From contig JANBPK010000852.1 of the NCBI GenBank assembly GCA_027579435.1, positions 62,001 to 126,000 of the forward strand: a DNA stretch of 64,000 nucleotides. Reading direction: 5' to 3'. A program made the translations under genes and the position numbers. The stretch comes from Candolleomyces eurysporus (lineage: Eukaryota; Basidiomycota; Agaricomycetes; Agaricales; Psathyrellaceae). The stretch's first letter is position 1. The number at the start of each line of letters is the position of its first letter. This document shows, one piece after another, positions 25,846 to 37,800 of the stretch. The notes beneath the pieces were generated by a model. It was given only the letters and a program-made list of their open reading frames with translations. It ran no database searches and was not told where the DNA came from.

Positions 25846-26185
25846 TTCTCGATGCTGTCCATAGCAACTCTGCAGTTCCCTACTAAACCTAAACTCTCCG
25901 TACCGGTAGTGCCATGTTCGATTCGATCCTCTCTACTCAGAGTAGTATGCATGTAGATAGCAGTCGATTGCGGTATCACAGATTTCATTGTAGTGACCGC
26001 CGATACGGACCTCCTCCAAATTCTTTTGCACCTTCCTCTACTTTGTGAAGAAAAGATATGGTTTGATCCTCCATTCCATCCGTTTTCCCCTTTCAATACC
26101 CTCAATTCCTTTTTCCCTCGTTGCAAAAACGTCTTCGTCCCCTCAAAAGCAGCCGTCGGGCGAGTCTGCAACGTCTCCCAACTCT
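25846..26185. pseudogene. Rearranged SNU13 remnant
   Basis: 25846-25915 on the minus strand codes the SNU13 C-terminus in damaged form (DSIEKLMI and stop, against NSIEKLIV in the intact gene). From about 25970 to 26185 the opposite strand codes an earlier part: [20 protein letters not shown], an intron-like gap, then [17 protein letters not shown]. The middle part is thus inverted relative to the end. First exons are missing, so it cannot make Snu13. Confidence 0.75.
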
Positions 26186-26199
26186 TCATTTCTGCCTGA

Positions 26200-26655
26200 C
26201 ACTCCTACAAGTGGTCAGACTAGATGCCAGATGGTGATAGACGAGGAAGAGCAAGAAGAGGAGGAAGAGGACGTGCCCGAGTTCCGAATCGACTTCTAGC
26301 CCGTTCAGAAATCAGAACCCTGGGAGGAGCTCAACAAACTCAAAGATCTAGACACTGTATCACCAGACCGCTCGCAGCCTACAGCATTGCCGGGAATCGG
26401 ATTCGTCTGTCACGATACGCCACAGAGCTTCAAGTGGTTTTTGTGCGGTTGGAATGTTATTTTATCAACCGAGCTATTAATGAACGACAAGTTTTCTCAG
26501 CAGATGTCAAGACAATCCGTGCTCTCGTACTTGCTCCACCCTTTGATACGCCGCCTACCCTAACCAGCGTAAGAGGGGCTGAGCACAACGATTTCGATGA
26601 CTATAACAAGGCGACCTTTCCTTCGACTTTGACAAAGTCCAGGCCCGTGAGTTAG
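26200..26655 (+). pseudogene. Broken copy of the 3' exon of gene A (A')
   Basis: Aligns with copy A exon 2: a Glu-rich run, VPEFRIDF, then an in-frame TAG where A has GGCTGG. After a frame change come AAYSIAGNRIRLSRYATEL, RLECYFINRAINERQVFSAD, and PPFDTPPT, ending like A. Exon 1 is absent. The stop, frame loss and missing 5' half mark it as a duplication relic. Confidence 0.8.
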
Positions 26656-27155
26656 AATACTTCTAACTTCCTCTGTTTTCAAACTAGATTGTAATGAAGA
26701 GGTGCGAGGGTCGCCTTCGAAGGGTTTGCTCTATGAATAGAGGAGATTGCCGCCCATCTGCTGACGACTAGATGACATACCTTTGTAAGGTTTCGCAGTT
26801 GCGGACATCCGATGACCGCCTTGTTGCCAACGTCGCGACAGTAAGTCTTCACGGCAGCAGACGACTCACACGAAATGTCCAAGTCTGGCTGAAGGAGACC
26901 ACGTTCTGCTCAGAACACTCATTGTTCTTCTAGTTACAGCGCCTCAACATAAGATTTACACTGCTTCGATATCTGTCTAAATCGCAATACCAGTGCATGT
27001 TTGGTACCTTTGGGGAAGCAGTGACCCAAGTCCCCTCCCATCTGCCACTGTCGAACGAGATTGCTGGTTCCCATCTGTTCCATCACTCCAGAGTAATTAC
27101 TTAAATGGACAGTGGCCCTGTCACGGTTACTACCCAGATCCCTCCAATCGCTGCT
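26656..27155 (+). other. Intergenic region A'-D, duplicated
   Basis: 500 bp with no gene; corresponds to 23243-24181 upstream of copy B but is shorter (the CA tract region is missing). Promoter of copy D. Confidence 0.6.
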
Positions 27156-28451
27156 ATGAGTGCAGATACCGATTTCGAAGCCCTTCGCACAAAGCTACGC
27201 GCCAAGTGCGTCTACCTCGCCGACGATGGTATCCTGGAGCGCCTCGAATGGTTCGAGACGCAAGACTTCGATCACGTTGTTCTCAAGGACGACGTAGACA
27301 AGTACATGGAGGATGGTGCCCCTCCAGATAACCCACCTCGGCCCGCACGCTTGGCGGGTATCTTCCGCATCGCTAGGCGCAGTTTCTTCATGCGGGCATG
27401 TGGTCGTTGGAAACCCAATAAACCCCCGCTTTTTCTGCCCCTCACGAACATCAGGCCTTCCGCGTACACCGGAGATCCTGGCATCCCAGAATTGGAGGGG
27501 GACTATCCAAAGAGTTGGGAGAATGTTGCTGAGCTGTTGAAAGAGTGGTACCGCTCTCGGAACGAGGACGAGGCTCAGGTGATCGAGTCTAGTGGGGTGA
27601 TCGATTGGAAAACGAAGAAACCCCCCAATCCAGCAAACGGATTCAAGATAGGTCGTCGGGTGTTCGAGGTGAGTGTCTTTTCGAACCATGCTTTGTGCGA
27701 GGTCTGGGTGCTGATTATGCTCTAGACACGAAGCCCCGAGAGCCTTGAGAGATTGGAAGATTATGGACCGAGTTTCAGCATCGAGAACTGGCCCGTCGAA
27801 TTTCCCGAAGCTCAAGCCGAGCTGGACGAAATCAAGAGTACGCATATCGCACATCCAATACCCGTATACTACCCGGATCCGGAGAACGACCTGATTCCTC
27901 CCGATCGGTATTATGATGACCTTCCAGGGGCCATTGTGCGCTTGGAGTTCCATCTCAACCACTATTTCATCGACGGTAGGCACAAATTCGCGGCAGACAT
28001 AATGAGGATGAAGGTCCTCGTTCGTCCGAGCGTCCCACCCTCTAGCCCCAATAGCCCCAGGAAGCGGAAAGGAATTCAATCGAAGGGCGACTTTTCGGAT
28101 GAGGACAAGCGGTCCCCCAAGCGGCAAGCAGTTTCGAGTAGCATAGATGCCAACGTTCCTCAGCATGGCTTGCTAAGACCTGCCTGGGGATTCATGTCGC
28201 CCGACAGGACCAAGGCGACACTAGGCGCGAAGAAGAGCCCAGTGAAAGCTGAGCCCATCAAATGGCAAGCAGCTTCGAGTAGCACAGACGCCAACGTTCC
28301 TCAACATGGCTTGCTAAGACCTGCCTGGGGTTTTGTGTCGCCCGACAGGACCAAGGCGAAACTAGGCGCGGAGAAGACCCCAGTGAAAACTGAACCCGAG
28401 GAGGAATCCCCTACAAAGGGCAAGCAGAAGATGATGTGGTTGCGAAAGTAG
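27156..28451 (+). CDS. Paralogous family protein, copy D, with internal tail repeat
   Basis: Two exons, 27156 to about 27668 and about 27726-28451, joined at KIGRRVFE|TRSPESLE. The start MSADTDFEALRTKLRAKCVY was chosen over the ATG at 27105 because the CTCCAAT..CTATGAGT context matches copy B. N-terminal module: LERLEWFETQDFDHVVLKDD, ACGRWKP, TGDPGIPELEGDY, GVIDW. Second module: FSIENWPVEFPEAQAELDEI, HIAHPIPVYYPDP, PGAIVRLEFHLNHYFIDGR, FAADIMRMKVLV. The tail holds two near-identical units of about 46 residues (about 28116-28254 and 28255-28392; SSSxDANVPQHGLLRPAWGF core), each ending PVK(A/T)EP. V-K-x-E fits the SUMO-acceptor consensus (inference). Function unknown. Confidence 0.78.
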
Positions 28452-28834
28452 ACACGGCACAGTATGATGGTTGAATATTTAAGCAATGTCAGAACGATTC
28501 CATAACCAATACAAATGTCAATTTGCTTACAGGCGAAAGGAGAAAAAAAGAGATCAGTCGGATCCAGGTCGCGGTGGCCAAAGGGAAGGTGTTGTAATCC
28601 TTGAGATGTGCTTTCATGAGCGCTCGAAAACCAGTTCTTCTGGCACTATTTCACCATGCCCCGACGCTGAGTTTCCATTGGCACACAATCACCCGCCTCA
28701 AGGTCTGAATACTAAATCCGAGCACAATCTCAAACAAACCAGCGCAAGAACGCTTCCGCACACAAGCTCAGTATAAAGACAAGAGTCATATTGACGATCG
28801 TGAAAAACACATAGGCATCCGCCAACCATAAAAA

Positions 28835-29437
28835 CTAGACGATCAGTTTCTCGATGCTATTCTTGACGGTCTGGATCTGGCTCTGCAGTTCCCTAGACTC
28901 TCCAGTAGTGACACTGGCAGCAATGACAGGTCGAGAGACGTTGCAGGCTCGTCCGACAGCTGCTTTTGATGGGACGAAGACGTACGGGACGTTCTAGCAA
29001 GGAAGGAAAAAAGAAATCGAGGAGATTGGTAAGCAAAAATGTGGTTGGAAGGAGACGGACAAGGGAGGGAATGTGGGATTAAACCATACCTTTTCTTCGC
29101 AGAGTAGAGGAAGGTGAAGGAGAATCTCGAGTGGCTCAGTATCGGCGGTCAATACAATGAACTCTGCGATACCACGGTTAAGAGTTTTAGTAGCTGTGAA
29201 GATAAAATCTTTCGTATCAGTTCCCCCGATTCGCTGCAACAAAGGACGAGACTCACCTTCGTTAGCCCCCTTCTTCAACTGCTTGTATTGCCCAGCCTGC
29301 TGAACAACTTCCAGAATCTGGGAGACAAAAAACCAAGATGTCATCAACCATCCCAAAAACGTGCAGCGGCTACAGCAACTCACCTGGTTGGTCAAGTCGG
29401 CTCCAGCAAGAGGCCATGCACGTCCGTGTTCTGCCAT
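28835..29437 (-). CDS. SNU13: Snu13/15.5K: L7Ae-family U4 snRNP and box C/D snoRNP protein
   Basis: Binds kink-turns in U4 snRNA and box C/D snoRNAs, for splicing and rRNA modification. Read leftward: [18 protein letters not shown] (ATG at 29437), [101 protein letters not shown]. The RNA-binding [12 protein letters not shown] block and the 126-residue size fit the family closely. Three or four short introns. Divergent from the gene at 29711 with 273 bp between starts. Confidence 0.95.
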
Positions 29438-29710
29438 TTCGTTCGTCTTTTTGGGTGGTGGGATAGAGTTGACCTCACTAAAGATGATCCTTGGTCAAGG
29501 TGGTTGAACCTGAGGAAAAACTGCTCGGGCGCAAAGGTGGCTATTTTTGTACAAAGTTCGTTACGTAATCCAATGAGGTAGTTAAGAACGCCAACTTCCG
29601 AGTGGCCTGCCAGCTTCATGGCTGTATCTACAGCAGGATGGGCGCTATAATATCCCTTTGTTCACCTACGGTAACCACCGCAGTAGTCAGCAACCCTTAG
29701 GATACTGACC

Positions 29711-30342
29711 ATGGCCGCTCCGAAGCCTCCAACCCTGTATTTTGGCTATGGCAGTAACCTTTGGATCGACCAGATGAACCGTCGCTGCCCAGAGAACAAA
29801 CTTGTTGGTATAGGGTCCATCCAAGGCTGGTGAATAGGTTCAAACACTCAGACTCGTTGACCTCAGAGTGCTAATACATATCGATCTCTAGGAAGTGGAT
29901 CATCAATGGCAGAGGATATGCCAACATCGTACCATCCCTTGGGGACGTCGTCTACGGTCTGGTGTACGAGATCAGCGAGACCGACGAGGCTAATCTCGAC
30001 ATCTCTGAAGGTGTACCGCGCGCCTATGTCAAGGAGATCATGTCCATCGATTTTATACCCCGACGCGATGCCCACAGCGACCACCCGCAGCTGGTAAATA
30101 CCCATCAACCTCGTAAGATCGACGCCCTGGTCTACGTCGACTTTAAACGCGTCAAAGAGAGCAAACCCAAGGAGGAGTATATTTACAGGATTAATCAGGG
30201 CATCGTGGATGGGGAGAAGGAGGGCATCCCCTCGGATTATTTCGAGAAATACTTCAGGCCATTCATTCCTGCGATAAATTTGGATAAGAAACCGGACGTA
30301 TTGGATCCCTTTGCACCAGAACTATCCCGCACTGAGACCTAA
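29711..30342 (+). CDS. Gamma-glutamylcyclotransferase-fold protein
   Basis: Two exons, the 65-nt intron falling within the G-W codon pair of SIQGW. The start MAAPKPPTLYFGYGSNLW contains the YGSN loop of the GGCT/BtrG-like fold that binds the gamma-glutamyl group. GDVVYGLVYEISETDEANLD, then ISEGV, gives the conserved acidic centre (Glu of the L-D-x-x-E-G motif is the usual catalytic residue). About 190 residues. The family acts on gamma-glutamyl amino acids or peptides; the exact substrate is not deducible. C-terminus acidic (DPFAPELSRTET). Confidence 0.82.
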
Positions 30343-30521
30343 AGAATCCTTCATCATGATTTATAGCCGTCATCCTGTTCGTAGACTTATTACATATCCC
30401 TTCATTCGATCAACTTGTGTATGAATTCCCAAGTTAGGCTTACAAGCTCCAGCCAAACAAAGGCTCACGGAGGCTGAGTAGACGCGACGCGTCACCTTCG
30501 CCTTCAATCTTTCACTTCATT

Positions 30522-31741
30522 ATGAACTCACTCGCCCAACGATTCTCAAATAACGGGCCTCTCGCGCAGATTGGAAAGGCAGTAAGCCTGGTCTCTGAGG
30601 ACGATGATTTCTCCGACGCCGCCTGGGGATCTGAGGCTGGATTCGGGAGCGTAGCCAAGGGCGTCCCAACCTTCACCGTACCTAATGTCCCAGACGTACG
30701 TCGTACATATGTTTCTCGCTGTGCTTGGAAATTCTAATATCTGGTAACAGCCTACCGCATTTTTGCGATTACACACAGATGACCACGCCGATCCCAGTTG
30801 TAAGATTAAGATTCAGCACGGAACGACCACTTTGGCGTTCAGATTCCAGGGAGGAGTGATTGTTGCTGTGGATTCTCGAGCTACTGCTGGAAGCTACATT
30901 GGTACGCTTCATTCTCACAATCCTCGCTGAATGATTAATTAATCGTCGTCTGTAGCATCTGGAACTGTGAAGAAGGTCATTGAGATCAACCCATACCTCC
31001 TGGGAACGATGGCCGGTGGTGCAGGTACGCAAACGTTCTCCCAAACTTCCGATCCTCAGGAAATGCTCACACTCGTACAGCTGATTGCCAGTACTGGGAA
31101 ACATATTTGGGAATGCACTGCCGACTACACGAGCTCCGAAATAAGGAGCGAATCTCTGTATCCGCTGCAAGCAAGTTCCTGAGCAACCTCGTCTACAGCT
31201 ACAAGGGGATGGGGCTTAGCATGGTTCGTCTCCATCCTTCCCGTTTTATAATGAACATGGTCTCATTCTTCTCTTGTTCAGGGTACCATGATCTGCGGCT
31301 GGGACAAGACTGGTCCTGCCATCTTCTACGTCGATTCCGACGGTACACGGCTAAAAGGCGACCTCTTCTCTGTTGGGTCTGGAAGCACGTTTGCCTATGG
31401 TGTCTTGGACCAGGGATACCGATGGGACCTTACGGATGCTGAAGCCCAGGAACTCGGACGACGAAGCATTTACGCAGCTGGTCACCGTGATGCCTTCTCC
31501 GGTAACACTGTCAACTTGTACCATGTGAAGGAGCATGGATGGGACTTTATTGGTACGTTGTTTGTGATTAACCTTGATGGAACGGTTTTTGACCTCGATT
31601 GCAGGCAACTACGACGTCAACAAGCTTCACTACGATGGTCCAGGCGATGTTGCTGGATCTCCTGGTCATGGTTATGGTTATGACGTTCGAACTGTCGGAT
31701 TGTCATCAGCTAATCCTCCAGCTGTCACCGCCTCTGCCTAA
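30522..31741 (+). CDS. PRE2: Proteasome subunit beta type-5 (Pre2), chymotrypsin-like
   Basis: Catalytic beta-5 subunit of the 20S proteasome. The ATG at 30522 opens [20 protein letters not shown]; the propeptide runs about 82 residues to KIKIQHG, after which [11 protein letters not shown] supplies the N-terminal Thr nucleophile. [60 protein letters not shown] and [19 protein letters not shown] are typical beta-5 blocks. Six exons. The tail beyond the family core is Gly/Pro-rich ([19 protein letters not shown]) and ends PAVTASA. The last codons and 3'UTR are echoed at about 40130-40255. Confidence 0.95.
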
Positions 31742-31830
31742 ACGCCCATTCTCAAGCTCCAATCTGTATTTGTATACGCATATCGTTGAAGAAATTCATG
31801 CTCTTATAAACACAGGTAAAAAGGCAAAAA
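31717..31830 (+). repeat. Direct repeat, left copy (Pre2 3' end)
   Basis: About 110 bp covering the last Pre2 codons and 3'UTR; about 80% identical by eye to 40145-40255 in the same orientation (shared CCGCCTCTGCCT, ATTTGTATAC and AAATTCATGCT). The two copies flank the DUF6535 gene. Confidence 0.7.
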
Positions 31831-31887
31831 TAGCTNGTTAGGCGCACACATAAGAAACCCACAATCCCCGAGNCCCGAGGAATTCAA

Positions 31888-34800
31888 TCACATGTCCTGA
31901 CTGAGAGGGATAGGAGACTCAGTTCGACCGATTTGCTCGGTTTGAGCCGTCTGCTCTGTGGATCTCGACTCATCCTGGAGCCATAGTTCACATCCACTGC
32001 GCCATGCTGTAACCTCGTATTTAGTCGCGTGTCTTCCAAATAATGCAAGCGTGAACCATTTGAATAGCGTTTCGGATGCGCTCTTGTCCAAGGTCTTGAA
32101 GCCATAACAACACCAAAGGCCCGTGAAGATCTTGTGGCGATATTGGTCGTTGACTGGAGCTGTCGAAGCGAGTGCAGATGCCAGGAAGAGCATCATGTAA
32201 TCCGTGGCTTCGTCCTTGAAGCGCTCTGTTTTCTCTTGATTAGAATAGAGTCCAATCGCGGATGAGGGGTGTTTCTCTGTACCGTCACAGATGAGCCTAT
32301 GTAGCAGCTCAAGAAGGCCAACCGAAAGCTTTGTGTTTCCTGATGCGAAGACGGGGGAGGCAATACCGAGTGAAACTACTTGACGGACTGGTTCGAAGGG
32401 TCAATTCTGGCTTGGATGGGATGAGATCCTGGACGTTGGAAAGCTCACCTTTGCAATCAATCGACACTAGAGAAAGGAGATCGATCACCAAAGGCCTCAT
32501 ATCCTGATTTTCAAGTAATGCCATGAACCTCGACATCTGGTTTTTGATCCGATTTAAAGCAGAGATGCCGGAGCCTTGCGCCTCTAGTGCTATTCACCGA
32601 AATCAGTGTTTTTAGCTAGGTGGAGCCCAGATCGCGCAGCTGCTCACCTTCAGGTGGGGTTAATAACGCAATTAGTAAACGAAAGGCAGGTCCCCATAGT
32701 GCGTTGTGCTTGTCGTCCAGCGCCAGACAAACGATTTCGGGTATAGCTGATTCGATCAAACGTGGTCTTGCAACCCCTGGGGACAGAGTCATACCGGTGA
32801 AAACTGAGCTTATGAAGTGAACAGACAGACTTACGATGCCTCGTATACAATGACAGCAGCATCTCCAGCGCAGTTGCACGAGCAAGGTGAGAGGCACTTC
32901 GTAGAGTTTGGGTCAGTCTACCAGCAATGTCAACTGCTGTGTCGCTTGATATCTCGACTGTACGGAAGGGTGAGTGTGCAGTATACCCTTCCGAATTATT
33001 TGAGCTGAGCACTTACGTGTTTTCGTCAGATCCAATGCAATGGATTCCTCACTACTAGACGTAACCTGCGGCAATAGTGCAGGAATTTCAATGAGAACGT
33101 CTTTGTTGACTTCCTCTGTTAAAAGTCAATGGTCGGATGAAAGTCTTGACGTTGCAAGTACACTAGAAATAAGTAACGTACGTTCTTGGGTGGGGCGTGA
33201 CAAATTCTCGAAAAGTATGGTTTCAACACCTTTGCGAAGTTTTTTGTCCCCGTCGACTAAAACAACCTTCAGGAGCAGCGAGATGATGGGCCGACCGATA
33301 GTGTATCTAAATTGACCTACGAGTTACGTGTCAGTGGTCGTCGCAATAGGGACGGTGCATACTCCACATACCACCCTCGTTGGTCAGCTCAAGAATAACC
33401 TCCACCGCTCGTGTACGAGATTCCCGAGATGCGTGATCCTGCAGCGCATTCACTATCACCTTCTGCAGCGACTTTTTGATCGTGAGTTGCAGTTGGTGCA
33501 CTGTAAAGGCAGGTAAGGGGTGATAATAAAAAAAAATATCATGTAAAAACTCACGATGTTCAGCAGCGTAAGCTAACTTCAAAACCCGAAGGGCGCCATG
33601 TCTCGCGTCGTCACCGTTGACAGCCATATCCGCCAAACGAGAAATGACCCTCTCATTGTCGACTGCAAGAATCTAAATTACACTCATCAACGCCTAAAAT
33701 TAATAAAATACATACTGTTCTTCACGAGACCCTCTCGAGTTTGTTGATTCCATTTACATGTTTCGGAGCAGCGGAGGCCGTTCAAATGAGTAAAAAGACG
33801 CACGGCAGCATCACGGACGTCAGGCCGCATTTTTTGTGATTGATCGAGAGCCTTTGGTAGGATAGTTTCAATTGCTTCGGGAAGGCCAACTGACCCAATG
33901 ATCAATGTGGGGTACCTGTAGACTCGAGGGAGGAAGCACTCACTTTCTTTCGGAAACAAGACATCCAGTGAAGGGAGCGGGGCATCGGTCAATATCTTTC
34001 CGAGGCCGGTTTCAATGATCTTCGGTCCCAGCTCCCGCAAATCACACAGACCGGTGCGTTCGAGCAATAGGATGATTTCAATCCAGACTAGGTGTCGATC
34101 CCCACAAAGGATGTGGTCGAAACCTACTCACGGTGGCAGAAATTTTTATCATAATCTATGGATCAGCGACATGCTATTGAATCGATCAATAGCAGATGGA
34201 AGCGAACCTTTCGATGCGCAGTCCGCTGTTATCATCATGGCTAATGTAGATACTGCACGTCCCGAGGAATCTGGCTTTGCAATTAGGGGGCCAAACAGTT
34301 TCCCCAACTTGGCTGTTATTGAGTGACGCATCTCAGCATTAGCTAGAGGGTGGTCAGTCAGAGAACATGAAGTTATCGCACAGACATGCAACGATGTTAC
34401 CGTGTCTAATTATCCTTGCCAAAGCTTTGGCTGCCTCGTCCCGTACGCTTCGCTGAGAGTCTTTAGTTGCAGCGTCCAGCAGGGTTTGGAGTTGACGTGA
34501 ATCGGCTATTTTCACCAATCAGACATGGCGAGAAGACTATGGCAAAAAAATCTATTCCGTACCATTTTCAATTTGGAATTGATCGGCCGTACCCATTTCG
34601 GAATTCTCCACCAGGGCGTCTCCCCGTGCGGATTGAACACGTCGTTCTACAGAACATCGGAATCAGCTGGTTGAAGGTGAAGAAAGGGAACATCTCGCGT
34701 GCCTTGTGCCTGCGATATCAGGTTTGAAATAGCATTAACAGCCTCTGAGCGTATGGCGGAGTCTGTGTCTGTCAAAGCTGCCTTATCAAGCTTCTCCCAA

Positions 34801-37800
34801 ACTTCGTCGGGAGGATTGTCTATAGCAGTCATTACGATTATCGAAGATAAAAATTCGGCGTCTTACAAGCTTTCAGGGCTCCTAAAGCGGAGAGCAACTG
34901 AATATACATAAGGCGGACCATTAAATCCGTCTTCGTGGCATCGAAGAAGCGGTCGATGTATCGGATAAGGTCCTCTTTGAGCTGAGCTGTTGCAGCGGAA
35001 GCTGAAAGCAAGGTCAGACTTTGTTTCGGGAAGAGAGCCAGTGACTTGCATAGCTTGTTGCATTCTACGAGCTGAACGAGTGATCGAAGGGACGCAAATT
35101 GCACATCGCCGTCATCATGCACCGCCAAGTGGAAAATGGTAGCATGCACGTCTGGGGCATCCGGCGAAACTGGACAATGGACTGGATCAGTACCCGAAAT
35201 ACGTAGTTAGTGNAAAAAATTTACAGTAGCCAGCCGCGGCAAGTGTTGTGACGAGATCGACCCAGGCAATGCGGTCGGACCAAGAGGCCTTATGCAGCAG
35301 CAGTGAATGCAAAGGCGTCTGAGCGGGAGACTCATTCACGTAGGGCAAATCTTCTTCTCCTGGAAAGATGATTCGGTTCGAAAATCAAGGATGCGATCAA
35401 AACAAAATGTACAGACCGTCTTGTTCATCTTTGTCTTCAGTCTCCCTTTTTGAGCAGTAACGCGTGGCTTTTGGGGTTGGTACTGGCTGCATTTCGTTCT
35501 CTATGCTCCGTGCAACACCCTTGAGTACTTTCTCCAAACTCTCTTTGAGAGTTGCTGGTACAGAACGATTACATACAGCACTGAACATGGAGATAACAAA
35601 ATACGCACGACTCCGGCAAAACTCCACCAAAAGTTTCACCCAGTTCACTATGCTTGATAGATTTGGATTCTGAAGAGACGCCCTAAGATCCGACGGTATG
35701 GCACTTTGTACCGCTTCAGAGTAGTTAGACCCTAGTCAAATTTCAAAATTAAATCACGGTTTTGTGAAATTTTTTATCTGGACGTACTGTTTGCATAGTC
35801 TCCAAATGGAGATACGACTTCATCGTTGCCCTCAACGAAGACTGTCTTAACGCCAAGTTCAAGTACAATCGGAATAGCTTCAGGAAAGTAATCTACAGAG
35901 ATAGGCATTTCAAATAGAGACCGGAATACTTGGGGGGTAAGGACGACCTACCTAGCGTTGTCATTTTCTTCAAGAGTCGGATCCACTCGACACGTATGTT
36001 GGAGAATAATTCTCCAATAATCGACTCTTTGATGGACAGAATGGTTGACTTCAGTGCGCAAATTGTTTCTTCTGTGAAAGTATCGCACTTGCAATTTGGA
36101 TATTGGGAGAGATGTATGCGCACCGGTCAGTGGAGTGTCTTCGCAGATCATTGAGATTAGCTTGAGAGAAGACAAGCGGGCATCATGGTCCGGGTCTTTC
36201 CCGGCCCATTCAATCAGTTTCTCGAAGACCACAACGTTACTAGCATCCACTGTTGGATCGTAAAAGGACAGTAAGAAAAGTAGCAATCATGCACCGTTCA
36301 GGATACGCACACTGCTTTGAGAACGTTTCCAACACAGTAATAGCACTGTTTCGGGCTCGATTTGAGGAGCCCGTGCTAGCAGCAGCTTCTTCTGCAATCT
36401 CCAAACACTGCAGTGCCTGATCATTGTTAAATGTGTTGCTCAAGTGATCTACGCCGCAAGGGCAATCAGTGGAAGCGAAATGGTTGACCAGTTTGCAGCT
36501 CACCATTCTGAGCAAGTTGCTTGAGGAGTTGCTTTGCCTTCCCACGAATGGAATAATCGTCGTCAAGGATGGCAGTCCTGACAATCATTTTAAACCAACT
36601 GTCCACCGAATCTCGAAGAAAGTCAAATGATAAGCTCTCTGACCCTGCTTTCTTAAACAGCTTAGAAAGCTTTCTTAACATCTGATACCGTTTTTCCTTG
36701 TCCGACTGACTCCCAATTGCTGAGTTGAGGGTTTTGAGCACCTCACTGTCAATTGTCGAGCGATATTTTGCTGAAGAGGCTGGTATCAGCTCTGGTACAC
36801 ACAGGATCAAAGTGAAGCAGACTGACATTGCCTCCAAAAATCGTTCGCCACAGTCACTGCGTCCTGACAGCTGTCTGTCGAGTCCGTGCTCAGTACTACC
36901 GTGATCAAGCCTGGAATAAGCTGCTCGATAAGAGAGTCAAGTTGACGAGTTTGGCCTAGTAAATAGGTGTAAGAGTGTGAAACTGATACTGAGCACAGCC
37001 TGACAATACCTTCAAGTTCCAGACTTTTGAGGAATTCAATTGCATGAATTTGCTGTTTCTTATCCTGCGCAAGCCCAGACTGATAGCTGCTGCCAAGAGC
37101 AGAGATTATTTGCATCCTCTTTGATTCTGGACCGACATGCATGAGTGGCAAGGAAACTGGTCGATCGCAAGGCAGACTCACCGTCTGCTTTCACTGCTAT
37201 GTTTACCAGCAGCCTCAGCGCATTCCGTTTTGCATAATCCTCATCTTCATAAAGAGCCATATTGGAAATGGACTCCAGCGATGCAGTGCTAAACAGCTCA
37301 TCTAGTACAATATTAGAGGCTTGATTCATCCGAGAATGGAACCTCTCACAATCCAGGTTATTGTCTTGATTTTGCCTGACTAAGAGAATCTTGACGGTGT
37401 GAATTCGTACTGCTCGATCGGAGTGAAGTAAAGCTGCAACGAGGCTTTGCAAGGTGCGCCTGCCACCAGTGGGGGAAGCAGCAACTGGCGAGCTGACGAT
37501 TGACTCTATCGGAGATTCAGATTGTGGATGCTCCAGCCCAAGGGATACCTTATCATCCCATCCCTCAACTACGTGCCAGTGAGTATGAGTTTGGTATGCC
37601 ACTCAGCGCAGGCTAGCATAAAGAAACGTACCGATGGTTCCGAAAAACTTGGATAGAAACTTCACCGTAAGATCCTCGACAGATTTGCGATCATTTGTGG
37701 TGACGGCACCTGCCCATTCACTTGTTGACCCAGTCTCCACGGCGTTACACCCGGCTTTAATTGCGATCTAAGAAATTGCTGTATTGAAATTTGGTGAGAG

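Larger units (their letters stand above)
22785..26185 (+). repeat. Segmental duplication, unit 1 (copy A tail, copy B, SNU13 remnant)
   Basis: Order: 3' half of A, intergenic block, B, trailing block with GGATCCAGGTCGCGGTGGCC (near 25570), remnant of SNU13. The same order recurs in unit 2 (about 26195-29165). Edges are approximate, from eye alignment. Confidence 0.65.
26195..29165 (+). repeat. Segmental duplication, unit 2 (A' pseudogene, copy D, SNU13)
   Basis: Second copy of the block: A-tail pseudogene, intergenic block, D, trailing block with GGATCCAGGTCGCGGTGGCC (near 28560), intact SNU13. The junction between units lies near 26185-26200, where SNU13 sequence abuts A sequence, consistent with unequal exchange. 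Confidence 0.65.

Noticed and set aside
27195..28166. 323-codon minus-strand frame across copy D
   Set aside because: Spans the copy D intron on the other strand and reads as the reverse of its exons; no independent support.
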